Shown here piece by piece: positions 7,602-14,640 of a stretch of DNA of 57,686 nt; position 1 is the stretch's first letter; the number at the start of each line of letters is the position of its first letter. This DNA comes from SVQP01 sp045594705 (GTDB lineage: Bacteria > Bacillota > Clostridia > Oscillospirales > CAG-272), in the NCBI GenBank assembly GCA_045594705.1, contig JAZNZB010000083.1, positions 1-57,686 on the forward strand, in the 5' to 3' direction. Under the pieces are notes generated by a model that was not told the origin of the DNA, searched no databases, and saw nothing but the letters and a program-made list of their open reading frames with translations. The position numbers and the translations under genes are program-made.

Positions 7602-9191
7602 TTATTGCCCCACAGTCAGCGTGTATTCAAACACGATCTCGTCGCCGTCCGAGAGTGTATACGCGCCACAGCCGACCGAGGGGGAAGTGCCGTTTACCTT
7701 ATAGGTCCAGCCCGAAAGGTCGCCATGCTCTTGCTCGTAAAGGTAAGAGATGCCGCGCACGTAGGCGGCATCGCCTGCGCCCGTGGTATCCACGTGCAGG
7801 TGATAAGCACGCGCTGCTTGCACCAGAATATCGTAAACCGTCTCGCCCTTGGCAAGATCAATGGTGGTCGCAGTAAGGATTACACCGTCGTCGGGCAGGT
7901 GATCGATTTTGTCAAGCTCGGGCACAGCATCGCAGCGGATGGTCAGCGTGACCCGGCCGATGACGTCCGACTTGGATTCAAATTCTCCGTGATAGTAATC
8001 CTCGGGCAAGCGAACGTCTATGAGTATGACAGCAGCCAGCAATACTGCAACCGCGATCCCGATCGCAACGAAGTTTTTGAAGTGTTTCTTCTTTAGAATC
8101 AGCAGAACAAGGCAAGCAATGCCGCCAAGTGCGATGACAATGGCGCAAGCGATAGGCTTGTAGGAAAGCTCGTTATGATCTCCTTGCGCGGGAATTTCTG
8201 TGTGCGACTCGCTCTCTTGCTCGGCACTCTGCAGCTCGTCGGGGCGTGCGTGATCCAAATCGTACAAGGGAGCTTTGCCCTCGGAAAAACGCAGATACGA
8301 CGTCACGGCACAAAGCACCTGTGCGGTGGCGGATGCGCTGTAAGCTGCACCTGCTTGGTGGCAGTAGCTGCCGTCGCCGAGCGAGAACGTCGCAATCGCA
8401 TCAAAGGCGGTGCTACCGTTTTTGATAAAGCGTGCATCGGTCATGGGGTCAATGCCAAGCGCGCACAAGGCCATCATGACCTGCGAGGCACTTTCGGGGT
8501 TGGGCACGCCGTAGCTGACAAAGCCGCCGTCGTCCTGCTGACGTGCAGAGAGAACGGAAAGTGCGGTATCCACGGCAGCCTGGACGTCCGTGCGTGTGCC
8601 GTAGTAGGGCGCAAGCGCTTGCAGCACCATGGCGGTCACGTCTACGTCCGCGCTTGTGCCCGAAATTGCCCAACCGCCGCCCTCTTTTTGCAGGGCGAGA
8701 ATTTCTTGCACGATCTCACCATCCGAAAGCGACGTTTTGTAGCCGTTATAGGTCAGGTGCAGGCCGTACGCGTAGCTCATGACGCCGAGCGAGCCAACGG
8801 TGGTGTTTGCAATCTCGCCAATATACGCGTCTGTGCTGCCGATGGCGGCAAGCACCAGTGCGTATTTCTGCTTGGTGGTGGCGGAGGGGACTGTGTTGTT
8901 TTCAAGATAGGCCAAAAGCGCGGATTCGTAGGCAGAAAAATCATATTCGCCGCTTTGCGCAAGGCAGAGGATATACCATTCCGCGCCCGTGCCCGCTTGC
9001 GCGCAAAGCGCTGAGTCGATCCAACCCTGTATGCTTGCAGCGTCACCCTGTGCAAAAGAAAGGATATCGTTGGCAACGTCTTGTGCTTGCGCGGCGGCAT
9101 CCGGTGGGCTTTCGGCTCCCGCCGGTGCTGCCTGCACGCATAAAAGCAAGCATAAAAAACAAATGGCGAGAGCCCAAAGCTTGACTTTCAT
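7602..9191 (-). CDS. Membrane-tethered transcobalamin-like protein: alpha-barrel plus DUF4430 domain
   Basis: An exported protein of 529 aa. After a signal peptide (1-26), residues about 30-310 hold helical repeats of the prenyltransferase/terpene-cyclase alpha6-alpha6 barrel type, seen as VTAMVLQALAPYY, LSARQQDDGGFVSYG and ASQVMMALCALGIDP. Two membrane helices (about 345-366 and 372-392) with KKKHFK between them form a hairpin, so the rest is outside again. Residues about 405-529 are a DUF4430/SLBB-like beta domain: KGETVYDILVQAA, LSGWTYKVNG, and CGAYTLSDGDEIVFEYT. Barrel followed by DUF4430-type beta domain is the plan of transcobalamin and intrinsic factor. With the riboswitch it is inferred to capture corrinoids at the surface and pass them to the ECF transporter. 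AAGGAG precedes the ATG, 3 bases after the upstream gene. Confidence 0.85.
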   Translation of the reverse strand: MKVKLWALAICFLCLLLCVQAAPAGAESPPDAAAQAQDVANDILSFAQGDAASIQGWIDSALCAQAGTGAEWYILCLAQSGEYDFSAYESALLAYLENNTVPSATTKQKYALVLAAIGSTDAYIGEIANTTVGSLGVMSYAYGLHLTYNGYKTSLSDGEIVQEILALQKEGGGWAISGTSADVDVTAMVLQALAPYYGTRTDVQAAVDTALSVLSARQQDDGGFVSYGVPNPESASQVMMALCALGIDPMTDARFIKNGSTAFDAIATFSLGDGSYCHQAGAAYSASATAQVLCAVTSYLRFSEGKAPLYDLDHARPDELQSAEQESESHTEIPAQGDHNELSYKPIACAIVIALGGIACLVLLILKKKHFKNFVAIGIAVAVLLAAVILIDVRLPEDYYHGEFESKSDVIGRVTLTIRCDAVPELDKIDHLPDDGVILTATTIDLAKGETVYDILVQAARAYHLHVDTTGAGDAAYVRGISYLYEQEHGDLSGWTYKVNGTSPSVGCGAYTLSDGDEIVFEYTLTVGQ

Positions 9192-9194
9192 GAA

Positions 9195-10097
9195 TTATTT
9201 CTCCTTACGTTTGATCATGGCCAAGGTGGCAAGACCCAAAAGTGTTGCCAATCCTGTTGCACCGTGGGTGACGGCCTTGCAGCCGCCTTCACTTGCGGAA
9301 GTATCGGTAGAGCTTCCCTCGGTTGCGGGATCCTGCGTAGCGGGAGATTGGGTGGTGGGAGCCTCGGTCGTAGGTGCTTCGGTCGTAGGTGCTTCGGTCG
9401 TGGCTTGCGTTTCGGTCGCGTTGACGGTAGCTGTGCAAACGGGCGGCACAAGCGTCAAGGTACCGTGCGTTGCGCTGATGACGTGCTCGCCTGCTTCAAG
9501 TGTCAGCGTGACCTTGCCCTCGGCATCGGTCACAAGCGAGGTTGCCCTGCCGTCCACGGTAACGGTTGCGCCCTCAACGGGATAGGTGATGGGAGCCCAG
9601 TTTTCGTCGTAACCCGCAGCGCAAAGCGTCAGAGTTACGGATTGCCCTGCGTCGATAACGGTGCGATTGATGTCAAAATAGCTGTAAACGTCACTCCAGT
9701 CGGCACTTGCATAGACGAAAGCGGTAACGCGGTCACCGTTTTTGACCGTGTCTGCAAGGCTCATACAGGAGGCATTATTGAGATAATAGCCAAATGAGCC
9801 GGACTCGTCGCCCCACAGCTTGCTCATGCTCAGGCCGTAGTCGCCGGTGTAGTAGCCGTAGCCTGCATCCACGCCGCCGTCGTAAAGATTCTGGTGTGCG
9901 ATGTAAAGTGCGTCGTTGACGGTCAGCGCGCTGTCACCGTCCACGTCCTCGACGGGAACGGCAACAAGCGTGGCAACAAGCTCGCCCTTAACGGCAATCG
10001 TAACGAAAACGGTGGTTTGCTCCTGTGCTGCAGCACCGATTGCAAGCAGAGAGAGCAGCAGCGCAAGCGTTGTGAAGAGTGTGATGACTTTTTTCAT
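9195..10097 (-). CDS. Surface protein with DUF4430-like N-domain, Ig-like domain, Thr-rich stalk and Cys-type anchor
   Basis: A 300-aa exported protein with a signal peptide ending near GAAA. Residues 45-140 contain a calcium-loop-like DVDGDSALTVNDALYIAH, then LSMSKLWGDESGSFGYYLNN and SLADTVKNGDRVTAFVY, which resembles the DUF4430 beta domain of the neighbouring protein. Residues about 150-225 look like an Ig-like or carboxypeptidase-regulatory fold (EGATVTVDGRATSLVTDAEG). A stalk with TTEAP repeats follows, then EGGCKA, a hydrophobic helix and KRKEK. It may be a wall-exposed corrinoid-binding or docking subunit of the uptake system; that role is inferred from position. Its ATG overlaps the previous stop as ATGA, so it is translationally coupled to the small gene at 10094. 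Confidence 0.8.
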   Translation of the reverse strand: MKKVITLFTTLALLLSLLAIGAAAQEQTTVFVTIAVKGELVATLVAVPVEDVDGDSALTVNDALYIAHQNLYDGGVDAGYGYYTGDYGLSMSKLWGDESGSFGYYLNNASCMSLADTVKNGDRVTAFVYASADWSDVYSYFDINRTVIDAGQSVTLTLCAAGYDENWAPITYPVEGATVTVDGRATSLVTDAEGKVTLTLEAGEHVISATHGTLTLVPPVCTATVNATETQATTEAPTTEAPTTEAPTTQSPATQDPATEGSSTDTSASEGGCKAVTHGATGLATLLGLATLAMIKRKEK

Positions 10098-10423
10098 GGG
10101 GAATTCTCCTTTTCTTGATTGTTTTTGTTGTCCTGCACAGCCGATTCATTCTTTGCAGACGCGCGTTTTGCCAGCTTTGCCTCGGTACGTAATCTTTTGG
10201 AACGGATGTGCTTTTGCTTGTTTTTCTCGGCGCGGCCGTCGTCGCGGGGGGCTTTGATGCCTGCTGCCTCCAGCGCACGCGGCCAAGGGCCTAAGAATGC
10301 CTTGATGGCCACCACCTCGCGCTCGGAGAAATCCGAACGCTTGGGGAAACGCTCGCCGCCAAGCTCCGCGTGCTTGCGCACGAGCAGATCGATGCAGTCT
10401 TGCTTTGTCAGCTTTTCGCTCAT
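10094..10423 (-). CDS. Small basic protein with a homing-endonuclease-associated-type repeat, first gene of the operon
   Basis: A soluble protein of 109 aa. The start is the ATG at 10423 directly behind AAGGAGG. Residues about 3-55 read like one HEN-associated helical repeat: LVRKHAELGGERFPKRSDF and then the characteristic GPWPRALEAAGI. The second half is strongly basic (RAEKNKQKHIRSKRLRTEAK) and probably disordered. Such repeats occur next to HNH and other nucleic-acid-binding domains, so DNA or RNA binding is a guess; no nuclease motif is present. It is the first gene after the cobalamin riboswitch and its stop overlaps the next start (ATGA). Whether it has any role in vitamin uptake is unknown. 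Confidence 0.75.
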   Translation of the reverse strand: MSEKLTKQDCIDLLVRKHAELGGERFPKRSDFSEREVVAIKAFLGPWPRALEAAGIKAPRDDGRAEKNKQKHIRSKRLRTEAKLAKRASAKNESAVQDNKNNQEKENSP

Positions 10424-10435
10424 GACGACCTCCTT

Positions 10436-10585
10436 GTGAAAGTTTTGATCAAACTTTTTCAAAAGTTTGCGGGCTCCAAGGGCAGCGCCCTTGGTCGCCT
10501 CCGCAGAGGCGAAATAATCTCGGCCTTTTTGGTTCTTTTTGGGCCTTTTTGCTCAAAAAGAACGGAAACGGTTTTCTCACATAAC
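10436..10585. repeat. Family A dispersed repeat, copy 1
   Basis: This copy has the family order: GTGAAAGTTTTGATCAAAC, a stem CAAGGGCAGCGCCCTTGG, a stem CGCCTCCGCAGAGGCG, and CTCAAAAAGAACGGAAACGG. Other copies are at 33820-34045, 35090-35312, 35884-36063, 41684-41885, 44350-44500 and 44523-44728. Here it lies within the riboswitch leader, touching the ribosome site of the first gene. Confidence 0.8.
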
Positions 10586-10599
10586 CCCTCGAGAAAACC

Positions 10600-10640
10600 A
10601 ACAAAAAACGCTCTTTTACCCCGGCTAAGGTAAAAAAGCG
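10600..10640 (-). terminator. Leader terminator of the cobalamin riboswitch (expression platform)
   Basis: On the minus strand GCGCTTTTTTACC pairs with GGTAAAAGAGC across a short loop and is followed by GTTTTTTG. It lies about 100 bases after the aptamer and 180 before the first start codon. That is where an attenuation terminator would be expected, so control by premature termination is likely but not shown. Confidence 0.55.
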
Positions 10641-10735
10641 CAGCGATCCCGTCCGCACGTATGGGTACACGTACCCCTTTGCGCGGACAAAAAACGGCTA
10701 CACTTTTCATATCCAAAAGTAATTTCCTTTGGCGC

Positions 10736-10848
10736 GACCGGCGGGTATTCCGACTTTGACGGTAATGATGGTTGCGACGGATTTTCACCGAACTTCCCCC
10801 TGATCCGAAAAACGCATTTCGGAGCCTGACCGCGAACGGTATTCAGTT
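10736..10848 (-). promoter_or_regulatory. Cobalamin riboswitch
   Basis: Read on the minus strand, the leader contains the conserved core AGGGGGAAGTTCGGTGAAAA, then TCCGTCGCAACC, and a B12 box AAGTCGGAATACCCGCCGG (consensus AGTCAGGATACCGGCC). A 5' CGGT can pair with the 3' GCCG as helix P1. The transcript from the promoter at 10855-10883 begins almost exactly at the aptamer. The P6/L5 region is short, as in compact variants. It is expected to shut the ECF operon down when cellular corrinoid is plentiful. Confidence 0.85.
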
Positions 10849-10854
10849 GTCCTT

Positions 10855-10883
10855 ATTGTAGCATGCATTTCGGGCTTTGTCAA
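10855..10883 (-). promoter_or_regulatory. Sigma-A promoter of the cobalamin operon
   Basis: On the minus strand TTGACA (10883-10878), a 17-base spacer and TACAAT (10860-10855). It is back to back with the plus-strand promoter at 10913-10941. Confidence 0.85.
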
Positions 10884-10912
10884 GAAGGTGACGATTTTTT
10901 TGTCGCAACGTC

Positions 10913-10941
10913 TTGCAAAGCATGCATTTTTCCTGTATAAT
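10913..10941 (+). promoter_or_regulatory. Sigma-A promoter of the aldo/keto reductase gene
   Basis: TTGCAA (10913-10918), a 17-base spacer and TATAAT (10936-10941), 29 bases before the ATG at 10970. Confidence 0.8.
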
Positions 10942-10969
10942 GAAAGAAAAAAGCATGTGGAGGTTTGCT

Positions 10970-12103
10970 ATGATATACAAGAATTTGAATGGCGTGGAGC
11001 TCAGCGCACTGGGACTGGGCTGCATGCGTCTGCCGCAAAAATCCGAGAACAGCGCGGATATCGACGAGGCAGCTCTTGGCGAAATGGTGGACTATGCCAT
11101 TTCCAAGGGCGTGAACTATTTTGACACTGCATGGGTGTACCATCAGGGCAAGAGCGAGGAGTTTGTTGGCCGCGCACTTGCAAAATATCCCAGAGAGAGC
11201 TTTTACGTAGCAACCAAATTCCCCGGCTTTTCGGCTGATTTCTGGGGCCGCGGCAAGGAGATCTTTGAGGAGCAGCTGCGCCGTCTGGGCATGGACTACA
11301 TCGACTATTATCTGATCCATAACGTGTCCGAGCATAACGTAGAGCAGTATATGGACACTGAGAAGTACGGTGACGTGGAGTATATGATCTCCGAAAAGAA
11401 GGCGGGGCGCATCAAGCACCTGGGCTTTTCCACGCACGGTACGCTGGCAACCATGAAGAAGTTCTTAGATAAGTACGCGACCGAGATGGAATTCTGCCAG
11501 ATCCAGCTCAACTACCTGGACTATAAGCTGCAGAGTGCCAAGGAGAAGATCGAGCTGATCCGATCCTACGGCCTTGGCGTGTGGGTCATGGAGCCCGTAC
11601 GCGGCGGCAGACTTGCTGCCCTTGAGCCCGCGTATGCGGAAAAGCTGGAGGCACTGCGTCCCGGCGTGAGTGCCCCCGAGTGGGCGTTCCGCTTTTTGCA
11701 GACCATCCCCGACGTGGTGGTCACGCTGTCGGGCATGTCCAATATGCAGCAGCTTCGTGAGAATATCGCTACCTTTGAGAGCGAAAAGGTTTTGAATGAG
11801 ACCGAGTGGCAGGCAGTGATGGAGATTGCGGACGATATGATCGCTAAGAAGACGCTGCCTTGCACCGAGTGCCGTTATTGTACGCCTTATTGCGCACAGG
11901 AGTTAAATATTCCACAAATGATTAAGTATTATAATGCGCAGATGTATCCCGAGAATGCGGGCAAGGTCAGAGCCGAGATCGGAGCGTTGTCCGAGGAGCA
12001 AAAGCCTGCGGCTTGCATCGGCTGTCAGGCGTGCGAGTCGGTATGCCCGCAGAACATCAAGATTTCTGAGATGATGGCGGAGATGGCAAAGAGATACTGC
12101 TAA
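10970..12103 (+). CDS. Aldo/keto reductase with C-terminal iron-sulfur domain
   Basis: A cytoplasmic oxidoreductase of 377 aa. The ATG at 10970 follows GTGGAGG; readings further upstream start inside the promoter. Residues 1-270 are an AKR (beta/alpha)8 barrel: LGLGCMRLP, the catalytic Asp/Tyr region YFDTAWVYHQGKSE, KIDYYLIHN-like strand 4 (DYIDYYLIHN), and RIKHLGFSTHG. The C-terminal 90 residues carry CTECRYCTPYC and CIGCQACESVCP, enough for two [4Fe-4S] clusters. This architecture is common in anaerobes, where ferredoxin-linked electron transfer is presumed; the substrate is unknown. It is divergent from the cobalamin operon and has its own promoter. Confidence 0.92.
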   Translation: MIYKNLNGVELSALGLGCMRLPQKSENSADIDEAALGEMVDYAISKGVNYFDTAWVYHQGKSEEFVGRALAKYPRESFYVATKFPGFSADFWGRGKEIFEEQLRRLGMDYIDYYLIHNVSEHNVEQYMDTEKYGDVEYMISEKKAGRIKHLGFSTHGTLATMKKFLDKYATEMEFCQIQLNYLDYKLQSAKEKIELIRSYGLGVWVMEPVRGGRLAALEPAYAEKLEALRPGVSAPEWAFRFLQTIPDVVVTLSGMSNMQQLRENIATFESEKVLNETEWQAVMEIADDMIAKKTLPCTECRYCTPYCAQELNIPQMIKYYNAQMYPENAGKVRAEIGALSEEQKPAACIGCQACESVCPQNIKISEMMAEMAKRYC

Positions 12104-12246
12104 GGAAGTGTCTCTTTGTCAATGCAAAATGGAAAAAGCGTTGTAGGGACCGGCGTCATGCCGCAAGCGGCGAACGGTCCGAAAAATGCAGCATGCAAAA
12201 TGCAGGGTCGGATGCAAAATAAACTGAGCAAAGACAGGAGATTTTT

Positions 12247-14340
12247 ATGAGCGTTTCCTTCAATTTATTTAATATACGCGGAAACGTGCCCGCAGGGCAG
12301 AATCCGCTACCTAAATTCAGGGCCAGAAAGGCTGCTCCCGCGCGCACTGACGGGGAGTTTCCCGCCGCGCTTTCCGAGCATCTCGGCTGCATGACCAAGG
12401 TGCTGCCCTATATGATGCAGGACAGGTACGACCGCAGCAGAGACGAGCTGCAGCTGCCCTCGTATGTGCTGGAAAACGAGTATTTGCGCGCAAGATTTTT
12501 GCCCTCTCTGGGCGGCAGGCTGCATTCTCTGTACGATAAGACTGCGGGCAGGGAGCTGCTTTTTGCCAATCCTGTCATTCAGCCCGGAAACTTGGCCATC
12601 CGTAACGCCTGGCTGTCGGGCGGCATAGAGTGGAACGTGGGCAATTTCGGTCATACGTACACCACCTGCGACAACGTGTACGCAGCGGTGCTTTCGGACG
12701 GAAACGGCAACGATTTTCTGCGTATTTACGAGTTCGAACGCAACAAAAGCATCTTCTGGCAGGTGGATTTTCACCTTCCCGCAGGGGAAAAACGCCTGTA
12801 TTCGCATGTCAAGCTGATCAATCCCTTTGATCGCGATACCACCACCTACTGGTGGAGCAATATCGCGGTGCGTGCCGAGCGACGCGTGCGCGTGCTGGCA
12901 AGCCACAAGGATGTGATCTCGTTTGTGGACGGTGCATGCCGCTTTGAGCGGCTGCCGAATCTGGTGGCGATGGGCGGCATTGATGCCACCTATCCCGAAA
13001 ACGCCGACCGTGCGTACGATTATTTCATTCAATGTGAGGATCAGAACGCTTCTACCTGGGAGGCGGCGGCATACGAGGACGGCTCTGTGTTCTACGAGCG
13101 CTCCACGGCCCCCTTGCTTTACAAAAAGCTGTTTGCCTGGGGCTCACATCGCGCGGGCGTGCACTGGCAGGAATACCTCTCGGACGGAGAGGGAACGGGC
13201 TATTACGTTGAAATGCAGGCGGGCATTGCCCCTTCTCAGCTGCACGATAAGCCCATGCCGGCGGGATGCGTGTACGAATGGACGCAGTGCTACGGAGGCA
13301 TGCAGCTTGATTCGGCGAAAATGCTGGACGTGGACTACGACGACGCGGTTGCGTACTTCGGTGCAGCCATTGACGCCGAAATCAGCGCAGAATATATCCA
13401 AAAAGTGCACGAAAATATGTGTAAGCTGGCACTTTTGCCGGTAAATGAGGCGCAGATCGGGTATTTCGGCTCGGGTTTCGGTGCTTTGGAGATCGAGAGA
13501 ATGTTTGCGGACGGCGACGGGACGGCTCCCGCGTCCATGTGCTTTCCGAAATCTGCGATCGGCAAGGCTGAGATGCCTTGGCTGGCACTGCTGGAGACCG
13601 GAAGCCTGCCCGAGCAGCATGTGTCGGACGTTCCCGTGTCGTATATGGTCAGCAAAAAGTGGCTGACAAGACTGCAAAACGCGCCAAAAACCTGGAATAA
13701 CCTGTTACACCTGGGCGTGGCGACCTACGAATGCCACAATACCGAGGTGATTGCCACTAAGGCGTACGATGAGATCGAGGACAAAAAGGCCACCGAGGCT
13801 GCAAAAGAGGCATGGATCGCATCGGGCACCGCGTCACCCAACTGCTGGGCGTTGCGCAACCTGGCCGTGCTGGAGCGGGAAGCGGGGAATGCGGACATGG
13901 CACAAGCGTACTACGACGCGGCGATCGCGCTGCCGGGTGCGTATGCTGACGTCGCACTTGCAAGCGAGTATCTGCAGTATCTGAATGCGTGCGGCCTGTA
14001 CGGTAAGACGTGGGATCTGTTCTGCTCGCTGCCCGATCATTGCAGGGCAGATGACAGAATCTGCATCACGGCGGCCGTGGCGGCACTCAGGCTGCGCAAG
14101 ACCGACTATCTGGAGGATTTCTTCCGGGTTGAGCACCACGCCATCAGCGAAGGCGAGAATACGCTGACCGATCTTTGGTTCGGTCTGTGTGCTCTGAGAC
14201 TGGCGGCAGAGCGGGGGATTGAGGACCCGACCGAGGAGGAGCTTGCCGCGTTGTTTGACGAGGCCTGGGATCTCTGCCCGCCCGATGAGAGCATCGACTT
14301 CCGCATGTCGCTTGACAGGAAAAACAAGTATCGCATATAA
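12247..14340 (+). CDS. DUF5107 protein with TPR-like C-terminal half
   Basis: A cytoplasmic protein of 697 aa with AGGAG before its ATG. Residues about 65-330 match the DUF5107 pattern, a galactose-mutarotase-like beta-sandwich: VLENEYLRARFLPSLGGRLH, NLAIRNAWLSGGIEWN and FGHTYTTC. The second half has TPR-type helix pairs (CWALRNLAVLEREAGNADMA and AQAYYDAAIALPG). Family members are thought to act on carbohydrates, but no reaction is established. It follows the reductase by 143 bases that contain a short repeat (GGACCG...CGGTCC, 12147-12181). A shared transcript is possible. Confidence 0.85.
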   Translation: MSVSFNLFNIRGNVPAGQNPLPKFRARKAAPARTDGEFPAALSEHLGCMTKVLPYMMQDRYDRSRDELQLPSYVLENEYLRARFLPSLGGRLHSLYDKTAGRELLFANPVIQPGNLAIRNAWLSGGIEWNVGNFGHTYTTCDNVYAAVLSDGNGNDFLRIYEFERNKSIFWQVDFHLPAGEKRLYSHVKLINPFDRDTTTYWWSNIAVRAERRVRVLASHKDVISFVDGACRFERLPNLVAMGGIDATYPENADRAYDYFIQCEDQNASTWEAAAYEDGSVFYERSTAPLLYKKLFAWGSHRAGVHWQEYLSDGEGTGYYVEMQAGIAPSQLHDKPMPAGCVYEWTQCYGGMQLDSAKMLDVDYDDAVAYFGAAIDAEISAEYIQKVHENMCKLALLPVNEAQIGYFGSGFGALEIERMFADGDGTAPASMCFPKSAIGKAEMPWLALLETGSLPEQHVSDVPVSYMVSKKWLTRLQNAPKTWNNLLHLGVATYECHNTEVIATKAYDEIEDKKATEAAKEAWIASGTASPNCWALRNLAVLEREAGNADMAQAYYDAAIALPGAYADVALASEYLQYLNACGLYGKTWDLFCSLPDHCRADDRICITAAVAALRLRKTDYLEDFFRVEHHAISEGENTLTDLWFGLCALRLAAERGIEDPTEEELAALFDEAWDLCPPDESIDFRMSLDRKNKYRI

Positions 14341-14415
14341 ATGCAAGTTTGAGGGTGGCTTCTTTCATTCCGAAATCTCGTATTTATCGATAAACGTTAT
14401 GGAATGGCTGCAAAA

Positions 14416-14450
14416 CTGAAAAAATATTCTGCATTATTGTAGAATTTTTT
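14416..14450 (+). terminator. Weak terminator after the DUF5107 gene
   Basis: AAAATATTCT, a 10-base loop and AGAATTTTTT form an AT-rich hairpin with a T-run. The rest of 14341-14640 holds the promoter at 14472-14500 and a leader of roughly 135 bases in which nothing else was recognised. Confidence 0.4.
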
Positions 14451-14471
14451 CATTTTTCATGAACAAAGTCA

Positions 14472-14500
14472 TTGACAAATGTTTTTTTATGTGTTACAAT
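14472..14500 (+). promoter_or_regulatory. Sigma-A promoter of the peptide ABC transporter operon
   Basis: TTGACA (14472-14477), a 17-base spacer and TACAAT (14495-14500). The leader to the ATG at 14641 is about 135 bases. Confidence 0.85.
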
Positions 14501-14640
14501 AGTTCCGTTCATATGATCACGCAGTCTGTTTTTTATATTGAATGTAGGGTTTTTCTGAGGGATTCCGCCTTCAGTATGAAAGAGATTCTGTGGGACAGAG
14601 ATGAAACAATAAACAAATTTCATAAATGGAGGACATATTT

